Position numbers and translations under genes: made by a program
Source of the DNA: JAUIBE01 sp035267185
GTDB lineage: Bacteria; Pseudomonadota; Gammaproteobacteria; Xanthomonadales; SZUA-36
Direction of reading: 5' to 3'
DNA length: 24,505 nt
Assembly: GCA_035267185.1 (NCBI GenBank)
Contig: DATFLY010000157.1
Span: 1 to 24,505 of the forward strand
Notes under the pieces: model-generated
Databases searched by the model: none
What the model was told of the DNA's origin: nothing
What the model saw: only the letters and a program-made list of their open reading frames with translations
In this document: positions 1 through 7,293 of the stretch, in pieces
How positions within the stretch are numbered: position 1 is the first letter of the stretch
Layout: each line of letters starts with the position of its first letter

Positions 1-914
1 AGAGCCGTATCCAGACGCCCGATATGAGACTCGCTGTCATATGCCCACTCGCGCTCACCATCGGTGTGGTGCAGGAGCAGCATCAGTCGCGGACCTTCAC
101 CCGCCGCTGTCCACTGCAACATCTGCAAATCACCATCAGAGTTTCCCGAGGCGGCCAATGGCCGGCGCCCAATATGGTTATCGATGCCAACCGGTTTGCC
201 AGCCTTGTCATCAATAAAGAAGATCTTGGGCTCACGAACAATGACAGGCTCACCGTCTCGCAATTCGAACCGCTTTTTGATCTGGCTGCCAACCACCTGC
301 TCCGGCGGGATGCCGTAGACTTCTTCAGAAAAAAGCCGAACAAGATCAATGCCGCCGCCTGACACGATGTAGGTTTTGAATCCGCTGTCCCTCAGATACT
401 GAAGCACTTCGAGCATCGGCTGATAGACCATCTCGGTGTAGAGACGATTGAAGCGCGGGTGTTTTGCAGTCTTTAACCACTTTGCAGCGCTGGCGTTGAA
501 CTCTGCTGTGGTCATTCCGGCATGAGTGGCCATCATTAGTTGCAGGAGTCCCGCTTCACCTGAGGCCATGACCGCATTCATGTCACCTTCCAGAACGCCC
601 TTGAACGGCTGCTCTTCCCTCCATTCGGGATGGTCCGGCGCCATCTCCTTGACCTTGTCAATGGCATAGAAGAGCTGAAAATACATGGGTTGCTCAGACC
701 AGAGGTTGCCATCGTTATCAAAAGTGGCAATACGCTCAGCTTCGGGCACAAAGTAAGGGCTGTCGTTACTGGTCACTGCCTCAACAAAGGCAATGATCTG
801 GGACTTACTGTCGCTCTCATGCCATGAAGGCAATGGATCCTGATCGCCAGCCTGCAGATTCAGAGCGAAAACGACCAGAAATGCCAGCAAATTACCTTTG
901 ATAAAAGACTTCAT
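1..914 (-). CDS. HAD-superfamily phosphatase, secreted, partial (C-terminus beyond left edge)
   Basis: Reading the minus strand from an ATG at 914 gives an open frame of 304 codons that leaves the window without a stop. A strong SD (AAAGAGGAG) lies 3 bases upstream of the ATG. Residues 1-22 form a signal peptide ending in LQA, so the enzyme is probably periplasmic. All four HAD motifs are visible: motif I DNDGN at 66-70 (nucleophile D66, acid/base D68), motif II in YIVSGGG, the motif III lysine in DDKAGKP, and motif IV in GNSDGD. Such proteins hydrolyse phosphomonoesters through an aspartyl-phosphate, with Mg2+. The FDNDG-LW-EQP signature matches a secreted HAD subgroup that, as I recall, often sits beside sulfatases, as here. 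Position 70 is Asn where Thr or Val is usual. The substrate is unknown. Family confidence is high. Confidence 0.88.
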   Translation of the reverse strand, partial: MKSFIKGNLLAFLVVFALNLQAGDQDPLPSWHESDSKSQIIAFVEAVTSNDSPYFVPEAERIATFDNDGNLWSEQPMYFQLFYAIDKVKEMAPDHPEWREEQPFKGVLEGDMNAVMASGEAGLLQLMMATHAGMTTAEFNASAAKWLKTAKHPRFNRLYTEMVYQPMLEVLQYLRDSGFKTYIVSGGGIDLVRLFSEEVYGIPPEQVVGSQIKKRFELRDGEPVIVREPKIFFIDDKAGKPVGIDNHIGRRPLAASGNSDGDLQMLQWTAAGEGPRLMLLLHHTDGEREWAYDSESHIGRLDTA

Positions 915-925
915 GGTCTCCTCTT

Positions 926-963
926 TAAAATAAGATCGGCCGGGAATGGTTGTTCCCGGCCGA
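926..963 (-). terminator. Intrinsic terminator/attenuator between the sulfatase and HAD genes
   Basis: A perfect 11-bp inverted repeat (TCGGCCGGGAA at 936-946, its complement at 953-963) encloses a 6-base loop. On the minus strand it is followed by TCTTATTTTA, a U-rich tract. It sits just after the sulfatase stop. Only about 20 bases then remain before the HAD start codon, barely enough for its SD. The HAD gene is therefore either expressed by read-through or from a promoter inside the sulfatase gene. Confidence 0.75.
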
Positions 964-981
964 CCTGTGACCGCAAGTCGT

Positions 982-2556
982 TTACTGCGCCCCACCTGGA
1001 TTCGACATTTTTTCCATCACCTTTTCTAGCGAGAAGCTCGCTGCTTCCTGCCTGGGCGGATATTCCCTGAAGGTTGCGAGGAATTGGCCTACATAAGCCT
1101 GAGCCGGCACCAGCATAAATGCCCGGTCGATCATCCAGTCGTAGTAAGTGTTCGACGTGAGCTGAGCGCGTTCGAATGGATCCTGCCTGAGATTAAAAAT
1201 TATCGGCGTACGCAATGGGGTCAGCGGCTCAATCCATGCTCGCAGCGTGGTATAGACCTCCTGCTCCAGGAACACGATTTTCCAATCCCGGTATCGAAGC
1301 GAAGCCAGATCACCGTCATCGGTGAAATAGAAGATTTCGTTTCGGGGTGATTCCTGGCTTTCGCCGGTCAGCAGCGGAAGAATGTTATAGCCGTCCAGGT
1401 GCACCTTGTAATTTCGATCCAGTGAACGACTGCGATACCCGTCCAGAAGGTCTTCCTTGATGTCCTCATTGCCGGCAATCGCCAGGAATGTCGGCAGCCA
1501 GTCCATGTGATGGACGATTTCATTGGTGTAACTGCCGGCTGCAATTTTTCCTGGCCAGCGCACAAACGCGGGCACCCGCCAGCCACCTTCCCAGTTGGTG
1601 TTTTTCTCGCCCCGGAACGGCGTCATTCCTGCATCGGGCCACGTATTCATGTGGGGACCGTTGTCCGTGGAGTAGAAAACGATGGTGTTGTCGCTGATCT
1701 CGAGTTCATCCAGCTTGTCTAGAAACTGGCCGATATGCATATCGTGTTCGACCATACCGCAAGTGTATTCGTCTGCCCTCGGGTACCTTTCATGACACCA
1801 GTCCATGCGCTCCTGGCTGACATGGGTACGGAAATGCATGCGGGTGCCACTCCACCATACAAACCAGGGATTATCTGCCTCGGTTTGACGCTCTATAAAA
1901 TCGAGAGCGGCAGCAACAGTCTCATCATCGACTGTTTCCATCCGTTTTTTGGTCAGTGGGCCGGTATCTTCAATCCGGCCGTCTGCATAGGAATGAATCA
2001 CCCCGCGCGGCCCAAACCTTTCTCTGAATGTCTGGCCGTTCGGCATGACTGTATCGCCGGGGTAGTCCTCGTTTTCCGGTTCTTCTTCAGCATTGAGGTG
2101 ATAAAGATTCCCAAAGAACTCGTCGAAGCCATGATTGGAAGGCAAATGCTCATCCCGATCACCCAGGTGATTCTTACCAAACTGGCCGGTGGCATAGCCC
2201 TGGTCTTTCAGCAGGCCGGCAATGGTTGGGTCCTCTTCCTGCATGCCTTCTTCCGCGCCGGGCAATCCAACCTTACTCAGACCGGTTCTGAACACGCTCT
2301 GTCCCATGATGAACGAAGACCGACCAGCGGTGCAGCTTTGCTCCCCGTAGTAATCGGAAAAACCCATACCTTCATTAGCGATGCGGTCGATATTCGGTGT
2401 CTGGTAGCCCATCATCCCGCGGGAGTTGTAGGAAACATTCCAGAAACCCACGTCATCGCCCCAGATAACCAGGATGTTTGGTTTATCCGCAGCGAACACT
2501 GGAGATGCCGTGATTATCAGCACAAATGCCAGAAAATACTTTTTGGGGAAGTTCAT
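982..2556 (-). CDS. Secreted type I sulfatase (arylsulfatase family)
   Basis: This 524-aa protein has a signal peptide (1-22, ending VFA), so it is periplasmic or exported. It shows the alkaline-phosphatase-like sulfatase hallmarks: metal-binding DD at 34-35 in ILVIWGDD, the CTAGR signature at 75-79 in which C75 is expected to be converted to formylglycine, GQFGKNHLGD with K128 and H130, and YSTDNGPH for further Ca2+/active-site contacts. Length is normal for the family. The start is supported by a GAGGAG SD 7 bases upstream. Family members hydrolyse sulfate esters of polysaccharides or small aryl or choline compounds; the substrate cannot be read from sequence. No formylglycine-generating enzyme is encoded here, so maturation depends on a gene elsewhere. 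It shares its strand with the HAD phosphatase but is separated from it by a terminator hairpin. Confidence 0.95.
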   Translation of the reverse strand: MNFPKKYFLAFVLIITASPVFAADKPNILVIWGDDVGFWNVSYNSRGMMGYQTPNIDRIANEGMGFSDYYGEQSCTAGRSSFIMGQSVFRTGLSKVGLPGAEEGMQEEDPTIAGLLKDQGYATGQFGKNHLGDRDEHLPSNHGFDEFFGNLYHLNAEEEPENEDYPGDTVMPNGQTFRERFGPRGVIHSYADGRIEDTGPLTKKRMETVDDETVAAALDFIERQTEADNPWFVWWSGTRMHFRTHVSQERMDWCHERYPRADEYTCGMVEHDMHIGQFLDKLDELEISDNTIVFYSTDNGPHMNTWPDAGMTPFRGEKNTNWEGGWRVPAFVRWPGKIAAGSYTNEIVHHMDWLPTFLAIAGNEDIKEDLLDGYRSRSLDRNYKVHLDGYNILPLLTGESQESPRNEIFYFTDDGDLASLRYRDWKIVFLEQEVYTTLRAWIEPLTPLRTPIIFNLRQDPFERAQLTSNTYYDWMIDRAFMLVPAQAYVGQFLATFREYPPRQEAASFSLEKVMEKMSNPGGAQ

Positions 2557-2825
2557 TGATTGCTCCTCATCGACAAGGTCTCGAAACGACCGTTTGTCGT
2601 GGCCGCTTTAAAATATTTGAATTTAACATGACACGCATGATAATCATGTGAAGATGGCTGGTCCAATAGCCTGAATGGCTAACGCATCAGCGCAATGGTT
2701 GAACGCGTTCAGTTTTGCAATGAAAATACGATTCTGACTTTTTGTATCCGTGCCGGATACTCGGAAGGCGAAATCGTTTAACATCCGAATACAATTTTCA
2801 GGTTGCCCATACAAGGAAGGAAGAC
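2557..2825. promoter_or_regulatory. Divergent intergenic region with several dyads
   Basis: This 269-bp region separates the sulfatase (leftward) from the secreted WW-GEG protein (rightward). It holds four dyads: an imperfect hairpin at 2571-2599, CATGATAATCATG at 2636-2648, the perfect 12-bp palindrome TGAACGCGTTCA at 2700-2711, and GTATCCG-TGC-CGGATAC at 2744-2760. A possible rightward sigma70 promoter is TTGAAC (2699-2704), a 17-bp spacer, then GAAAAT (2722-2727); its -35 would overlap the 12-bp palindrome. The region must hold both promoters, but no -10/-35 pair is convincing. The dyads are direct observations; an operator role is inferred. Confidence 0.45.
2571..2599 (-). promoter_or_regulatory. 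Leader hairpin just upstream of the sulfatase SD
   Basis: CGACAA (2571-2576) pairs with TTGTCG (2594-2599), and the inner GGTC (2577-2580) pairs with GACC (2588-2591) across a 2-base bulge, with a 7-base loop. In the sulfatase transcript this would fold directly next to the SD (GAGGAG, about 2562-2568). It could influence translation or protect the 5' end, but this is inference. Confidence 0.35.
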
Positions 2826-3998
2826 ATGCGTATTCAGGGACTGATAACAGCAGCGGCTTTTGCTGCAGCCACATTCTCCGTAAATGTCCAGGCCATTGAT
2901 GTTGGCTCGATTGCCAGTTCCAGGTTCGACCCGCCCATTCCGTGGACGCTGGATGGGAATGAAATGACGGAAACCCGGGCGAAACTACTCAACCCGGCGA
3001 ACTTTGGACCGGAAGGGACAGTCCAGGAAACCATCAATATCACGGATCTCAATGGCCAGATTACCTATTCGTCATTGACGGCCTTTGATGTTTTCCTGAT
3101 TGGATTCATCCCGGATGATAACGACAATGACCTGACCCCCGGAGAGCTGTCTGCCATGCAGGAATGGGTGGCGGCTGGTGGCACCATGATCATCACCTGT
3201 GATTCTCCTGACAATGATGATGTGTGTTCTGCATTCGGGCCCGTCCCGTCCATCGAGGATGCCGATCCGCCAGTAAACCCAACGCCGGCAGGCTCAATAC
3301 GGCCACCTTTTAACGGTCCTTTCGGTGCCCCAACCGAGTTGAATATGGCAGGGTTGAGAAAGTATTTTTCAGACACGGGTGGGTTCCAGGTCCTGGCTGA
3401 AGACCAGCTTGGAAACCCGGTGATTCTGGAAGCCCTTTTCGGACAGGGACGTGTCGTTATCTTGTCGGATGTTGACATGATCAGCGATGACACACTTTCC
3501 CCTGCTGCTGGCATATCCAACGACAATGACCGCTTCCTGGCAAATCTTGTCACTTACCTGGCAAACGAAGCCATTGATACTTTCTTCATTAATCCAGGAC
3601 TCAATGGCAACTGGTGGGATTTCACACGCAGCGGCGAAGGCGCGCAACTGGAAGTCATCATTAATGGGGAAGTTTTCTCAGTCATCCTAACTTTTTACAG
3701 CTATGACACGGAAAACAACCAGATTTTCCTGGTCGCCCTTGGAGACATTGATGGAAACACTTCTGAACTGGATGTTTTTATCACTGATGGAGGACTGTGG
3801 GGGCCTGACTTCGATCCGGGGCTCGTCCAGGAGTCACCATTTGGTACAGGTACCCTCACTGCCATTAGTTGCGAAGAGATTAGTCTGGTGATCACACCCA
3901 ATGAGACTTACCTGGACCTTGGGTTTGTTGCGCATCAATGGAACATGGGGAAACTGGCCCAGAACCCGGCACTGCCCTGCCCGCTGGAAGCCAACTAA
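2826..3998 (+). CDS. Secreted protein with a DUF4350/ThuA-like region and C-terminal WW-GEG module
   Basis: The 390-aa protein starts at the ATG preceded by GGAAGGAAG; an in-frame ATG at 2742 lacks an SD and would put 28 residues before the signal peptide. Residues 1-23 are a signal peptide ending VQA. Residues about 55-250 alternate strands and helices (FDVFLIGFIPDD, WVAAGGTMIITCDSP, GQGRVVILSDVDM, NLVTYLA), the pattern of a class I glutamine-amidotransferase-like fold as in DUF4350 and ThuA-type proteins, but I see no catalytic Cys-His-Glu set. Residues about 256-386 form a separate beta module beginning NPGLNGNWWDFTRSGEG and ending QW...LPCP. A related module ends the DUF4397 protein at 11174. 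Function is unknown; the fold assignment of the first part is moderate. A strong terminator follows the gene. Confidence 0.82.
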   Translation: MRIQGLITAAAFAAATFSVNVQAIDVGSIASSRFDPPIPWTLDGNEMTETRAKLLNPANFGPEGTVQETINITDLNGQITYSSLTAFDVFLIGFIPDDNDNDLTPGELSAMQEWVAAGGTMIITCDSPDNDDVCSAFGPVPSIEDADPPVNPTPAGSIRPPFNGPFGAPTELNMAGLRKYFSDTGGFQVLAEDQLGNPVILEALFGQGRVVILSDVDMISDDTLSPAAGISNDNDRFLANLVTYLANEAIDTFFINPGLNGNWWDFTRSGEGAQLEVIINGEVFSVILTFYSYDTENNQIFLVALGDIDGNTSELDVFITDGGLWGPDFDPGLVQESPFGTGTLTAISCEEISLVITPNETYLDLGFVAHQWNMGKLAQNPALPCPLEAN

Positions 3999-4021
3999 AT
4001 TCCTGAACGAAGTAATTGCGC

Positions 4022-4063
4022 AAGGGCTTCGTGGTTAAAGCCACGAAGCCCTTATTCTTTCTT
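4022..4063 (+). terminator. Intrinsic terminator after the WW-GEG protein gene
   Basis: A perfect 13-bp inverted repeat (AAGGGCTTCGTGG at 4022-4034, its complement at 4041-4053) has a 6-base loop and is followed by ATTCTTTCTT (4054-4063). It serves the plus-strand gene ending at 3998. The 3' arm overlaps the stop codon of the convergent SGNH hydrolase gene, so it may also stop leftward transcription, although no strong U-tract is present on that side. Confidence 0.85.
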
Positions 4064-4873
4064 CGCCTGCTCAGGTTCAGCCTTCTCCGGGCAAGACTCA
4101 CTTCTGAATCGCAAGTTTTCAGGAAGTGCGTTATTGGACTCGAATGCCGCTTGCTGAAGGATTCGGGCATGTTCGGGATCTACCGGATCGCTCTTGCGAA
4201 GGCCTGGTATGGAGGCTGGAAGATTTCGTGGATCACAACCGGAAAGTTGTTGAAACATCACGAGCGCTGCAAGATAAGTACCGAGCCTGGAAGGATGAAA
4301 CCCGTCCCGGCCATATAGCGGGATTTTGGGATCAGCGAGCCAGGCTGCAACCCATGCTGCACCAACCGGGAACAGCAAACCATCAACTTCAAGCGCCGCA
4401 GTTTGGTAGGAGTCAACCACTCCGGGAAAATCCCGCAGGCGAGCTGCGGATGGCCACACCATGTAAAGGGCTGGCTCACCGCCCGATTTGCGTATCTCGG
4501 TCGCAAACAGTTCGCTGAATTCCAGAAGCGAGGGTCTCCCTTGTGTTGCAGAAGGACCCTGTTGAATAGAAACGACGTCCCAGTCGAAAGACCCCAGGGT
4601 TCTCATGCTGGTTTTACTGCTCCAATGATCCTGCAAACCGAAATCGGGTCGTGCTTCCGATTCGATTTCTGAAACTGCTACTCCACTGCCACGCAGCAAG
4701 GCGCCCAGCATTTCAGGCAGGTCATTGGTGTAGGTGAGACTGTTTCCGATAAAAAGGAGCCTCAAACCCTGATCGCTTTCTTCAGCGTTGCTTGTTTCCT
4801 CTGCCTGTAACGTGGCAAGCCCTGAAAGACAAATGCCCACCAGAAAAATTCTTCTCAAGGCTGGTGAAATCAT
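4052..4873 (-). CDS. Secreted SGNH/GDSL-type hydrolase
   Basis: I place the start at the ATG at 4873, 7 bases after AAAGAGG; an upstream in-frame ATG at 4891 lacks an SD. The protein is then 273 aa, with a signal peptide at about 1-24 (ending LQA). Block I is LLFIGNSLTYTND at 39-51, with S45 as likely nucleophile. The C-terminal catalytic pair is D190 and H193 in GRDGFHPS. These are the GDSL-like Ser and the DxxH motif of SGNH esterases. Such enzymes deacylate carbohydrates or lipids, or act as lipases or thioesterases; the substrate is unknown. It is the last gene of a minus-strand run (6499 to 4052) with short spacers, 44 bp downstream of the DUF3313 gene. The terminator for the convergent neighbour overlaps its 3' end. 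Confidence 0.87.
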   Translation of the reverse strand: MISPALRRIFLVGICLSGLATLQAEETSNAEESDQGLRLLFIGNSLTYTNDLPEMLGALLRGSGVAVSEIESEARPDFGLQDHWSSKTSMRTLGSFDWDVVSIQQGPSATQGRPSLLEFSELFATEIRKSGGEPALYMVWPSAARLRDFPGVVDSYQTAALEVDGLLFPVGAAWVAAWLADPKIPLYGRDGFHPSRLGTYLAALVMFQQLSGCDPRNLPASIPGLRKSDPVDPEHARILQQAAFESNNALPENLRFRSESCPEKAEPEQAKKE

Positions 4874-4917
4874 TCCAGAGCCTCTTTCCATAGCAATTCA
4901 AGCGCATTCAGCGATTG

Positions 4918-5595
4918 TTATTCACCCGAACCGTGCGCCTCGTCCAGGCGCTTGACCAGTCTGTCCGCCCATCCCCTGAGCGTCCTGTCCAGGGCCTGAC
5001 GATTGGTGGTCTTGTTGGCGCGATATCCGAATCCCCTGTCGCCTGCGACCTGCCTGTCGAGAATCTGGGCAAACTTGTCATTCGTGACTGAATCGTAAAG
5101 CTCGGCATATAAGGTCAGCGCACCGGCGCTGGAAACGATCACGGCATTCATGCCGGCTGTGTTGGTGTCCGGTGCAGCGACCTCGAGATTGATAATGGCT
5201 GGTCTGAGAATCATGACGTCCTGGGCCGCTTCTTTAACTACCTCGTACCCACCGTCTTGAAGAGTCTGGCTAAAGACTTTCTTAAACTCACCCGCTACAT
5301 CATTCTTGATCCTCTCCATATCCTGATCAGTGAGCAATTTCGCCACGCCAACCCGGCTGCGATTGAAATCAGCCTGCCAGTCCTTCTGAAACGCGACATA
5401 GGCATCAACCAGCATGATTTTGCTGTAGGGCTCAAGTGTTGCACCGGGTTTAACGTATAAAACCCCATGCTTTGACTGACGCTCCAGGTGCAGGCCGTCT
5501 TCAGTCACCTGCGGAAACTCCTGGTCTGCTGTCAATGGACCGATCAGAAACATCGTGGAAATTCCCGCCAGCAGCTTAATCAGATTCCTCATCAT
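4918..5595 (-). CDS. DUF3313-like exported protein
   Basis: The 225-aa protein has a hydrophobic N-terminal export signal (about 1-23). The start is at 5595, with AAAGG 7 bases upstream, and a second ATG follows immediately. The body fits the DUF3313 pattern: an early strand-rich GATLEPYSKIMLVDAYVAF, a helical segment of a secretion-associated type (DMERIKNDVAGEFKKVF), and a C-terminal half describing an oligomeric envelope protein (GALTLYAELYDSVTN, then a long amphipathic helix WADRLVKRLDEA). DUF3313 proteins are usually predicted lipoproteins, but no lipobox cysteine is present here; the likely cleavage is near LTAD. Function is unknown in the family. It lies between DUF1244 and the SGNH hydrolase on the same strand. 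The assignment comes from recognition of the pattern, not from an alignment. Confidence 0.75.
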   Translation of the reverse strand: MMRNLIKLLAGISTMFLIGPLTADQEFPQVTEDGLHLERQSKHGVLYVKPGATLEPYSKIMLVDAYVAFQKDWQADFNRSRVGVAKLLTDQDMERIKNDVAGEFKKVFSQTLQDGGYEVVKEAAQDVMILRPAIINLEVAAPDTNTAGMNAVIVSSAGALTLYAELYDSVTNDKFAQILDRQVAGDRGFGYRANKTTNRQALDRTLRGWADRLVKRLDEAHGSGE

Positions 5596-5637
5596 CTTTT
5601 TACCTTTGTTAATTGCATTTTACCGATGCCTGATCCG

Positions 5638-5955
5638 TCACGAAGTCAGCTCGGGGTTGTTCATCACACGTTCAAATGCTTGTTTTTGTGTTTCCGTCGC
5701 ATCGGTCTGGTATCTGTCTTTCCAATCATCATATTCCATTCCATAGACCTGTTTTCGGGCTTGTTCCTTTGATATCTCAATGCCTCGTGACTGCGCTGCA
5801 CTGGCATACCATTTACTCAGGCAATTCCTGCAAAACCCCGCGAGGTTCATGAGATCAATATTCTGAACGTCACTCCGCTTGCTTAAATGCGCAAGCAATG
5901 CACGCAATACTTCAGCTTCAATCTCTGTTTGTATCTGTTTGTCTTCAATTGACAT
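5638..5955 (-). CDS. DUF1244 family protein
   Basis: This 105-aa cytoplasmic protein has no signal peptide and an excellent SD (GAGGTG, 5-6 bases before the ATG at 5955). The central segment NIDLMNLAGFCRNCLSKWY followed by QVYGMEYDDWKDRYQ is the diagnostic conserved core of DUF1244, a small alpha-helical family widespread in proteobacteria and without an established function. The two cysteines in the CRNC part are conserved in the family and could bind a metal or be redox-active, but that is speculation. Length is normal for the family. It is followed after 42 bp by the DUF3313 gene and preceded by the DUF4440-like gene, all on the minus strand. Confidence 0.93.
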   Translation of the reverse strand: MSIEDKQIQTEIEAEVLRALLAHLSKRSDVQNIDLMNLAGFCRNCLSKWYASAAQSRGIEISKEQARKQVYGMEYDDWKDRYQTDATETQKQAFERVMNNPELTS

Positions 5956-6022
5956 ACTTCACCTCAACCTGAAACTCGTTCCATTGCCTGCCGAATCAAT
6001 CGACAGCGGACACTCGTTACCA

Positions 6023-6499
6023 TTAATCCTGCTCACCATCATCGGGGACTGTTTCCGGACAATACCTGTTGCCCTTGTCAAATACGACCAGCCATCTGCC
6101 TTTTTCATTTTTTCGCCACACAGAAGTAAAAATCGCAACTTGTTCGCCTGCAGCGTTGAACACTGGCCCTGAACTCAGCGCCAGCGAACCAGACTCAAGC
6201 ACAGCCACCGTTCCCGGCTCCCAGGAAAAGGGTGCTTCTTCATCTTCATAGAATGGTTTCCATGCATTTTCAACGGCCTGCCTCCCTTCAAGTGGTTGCC
6301 CTTGCGAATAGAAAACCGCCTCATCATCGATAAACTTTCTGAATGCCTGAAAATCGCGATCCGCCATGGAGCGCGCGAAAGCTGCTTCGGAATCCCGAAC
6401 CTGTTCCATCAGGCTTGTAGAATCAGCGAATGACACACATGGAAGCAGACAGACCACCAGTGTGAGAAGAGCTACCTTTTGTTTCAATAATCCATACAT
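6023..6499 (-). CDS. Secreted DUF4440/SnoaL-like (NTF2-fold) protein
   Basis: The chosen ATG at 6499 has GCAGGAG 6-7 bases upstream and directly precedes a signal peptide (residues 1-25, ending VSFA); an ATG at 6559 has neither. The 158-aa product carries the DUF4440/SnoaL-like pattern: an N-terminal helix (RDSEAAFARSMADRDFQAF), DDEAVFYSQGQPLEGRQAV, then WEPGTVAVLESGSLALSSGPV and a strand ending FTSVWRKNEKGRWLVVFDKG. The fold is a cone-shaped NTF2-like dimer; members range from isomerases to binding proteins, so no reaction can be assigned. The export signal implies a periplasmic role. It is the first gene of the minus-strand run that continues with DUF1244, DUF3313 and the SGNH hydrolase. 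Confidence 0.85.
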   Translation of the reverse strand: MYGLLKQKVALLTLVVCLLPCVSFADSTSLMEQVRDSEAAFARSMADRDFQAFRKFIDDEAVFYSQGQPLEGRQAVENAWKPFYEDEEAPFSWEPGTVAVLESGSLALSSGPVFNAAGEQVAIFTSVWRKNEKGRWLVVFDKGNRYCPETVPDDGEQD

Positions 6500-6862
6500 T
6501 TCATTCTCCTGCAAACGTTGTGAATTTATTCTGAACAAACAGCCACTGCGTTCTAACAATCATTCATATTTCCCGCAAACCCCGGGTGAATCAAGGCGTA
6601 CCAGCATTCAAAAAGCCAATATGAATCGCGCAACCCGACGAGATGAACTACAACTTGCTCATCCCCTGTCCCTCGAACTTGCCAATACCAACACATCGTC
6701 CCGGGAACTTTCGCAGCCGATACTGGAGATTTACCCAATTTGAGCAAAATTCATCCTGAAAGAACCGAATCGAATTTTTTTGGATATATACTTCACCAGT
6801 GGCCCACCCGGTCTTGTTAATGGGCAATTTTTTTATGCCAGAACTGAAAAAGGAAATGATGA
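6500..6862. other. Intergenic region, no gene seen
   Basis: These 363 bases separate the leftward DUF4440-like gene from the rightward gene at 6863. Frames crossing it lack an SD, a signal peptide or recognisable residues. The right part is AT-rich, with a -10-like TATACT at 6787-6792 but no matching -35. A weak 5-bp stem (6802-6806 with 6821-6825) followed by seven T lies about 30 bases before the downstream start codon. Both promoters should lie here. Confidence 0.5.
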
Positions 6863-7279
6863 ATGAGATACCACCTGTCGTTGCTGACTGTCCCGCTGAT
6901 TCTAATTTCGGCAATTACACTGGCGGATGATGTTTCTGATACCCGTCATCTTCTGTGCAGCACGCTCCACAGCGACGTATGCATACAAAATGAAGGGTGC
7001 GTTAAGGTCCCGCCCGCTGACCTGAACATTCCGCAGTTTATTCTTATTGATGCCCGCACTGGCGAGCTATCAACAACCGATTCAAGTGGAGAAAACAGGA
7101 AAACCACCGCTGATTCTGTATCAAGGGGAGACGGACAGCTGATTTTGCAGGGCGTCGAACTGGGGCGCGCATTCAGCCTTTTTGTTGACGAGGCCAGCGG
7201 TGATGCAACATTTGCTGCGGCGGCAGATATGTTAAGCATGTCCGTATTCGCAGCCTGCACGCCTGCCAACATCAAATAA
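6863..7279 (+). CDS. Small secreted protein of unknown function
   Basis: This 138-aa protein has a clear signal peptide (about 1-21, ending TLA), an AGGAAA SD 7 bases upstream, and four cysteines in the mature part (LCSTLHSDVCIQNEGCVK near the N-terminus and AACTP near the end). It probably forms a disulfide-stabilised periplasmic or outer-envelope beta fold. The segment VPPADLNIPQFILIDARTGEL followed by GQLILQGVELGRAFSLFVD looks like a conserved secreted family I have seen in Gammaproteobacteria but cannot name. The glycine-zipper gene starts 14 bp downstream, so the two probably form an operon and may act together at the envelope. Confidence 0.78.
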   Translation: MRYHLSLLTVPLILISAITLADDVSDTRHLLCSTLHSDVCIQNEGCVKVPPADLNIPQFILIDARTGELSTTDSSGENRKTTADSVSRGDGQLILQGVELGRAFSLFVDEASGDATFAAAADMLSMSVFAACTPANIK

Positions 7280-7293
7280 AAGGAGCGCCCATC

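Noticed and set aside
1735..2559. Long plus-strand open frame opposite the sulfatase gene
   Set aside because: It is the antisense of a clear sulfatase with intact motifs, has no SD or recognisable domain, and its composition is that of a shadow frame.
4403..4672. Plus-strand frame opposite the SGNH hydrolase
   Set aside because: The minus strand carries the catalytic Ser and Asp-His motifs and a signal peptide; this frame has nothing comparable.
6802..6833. Stem plus T-run before the gene at 6863, considered as terminator or attenuator
   Set aside because: The stem has only 5 bp with a 14-base loop, too weak to call.
6648..6914. Minus-strand frame in the 6500-6862 gap
   Set aside because: It overlaps the start of the plus-strand secreted gene, lacks an SD, and shows no domain or signal peptide.
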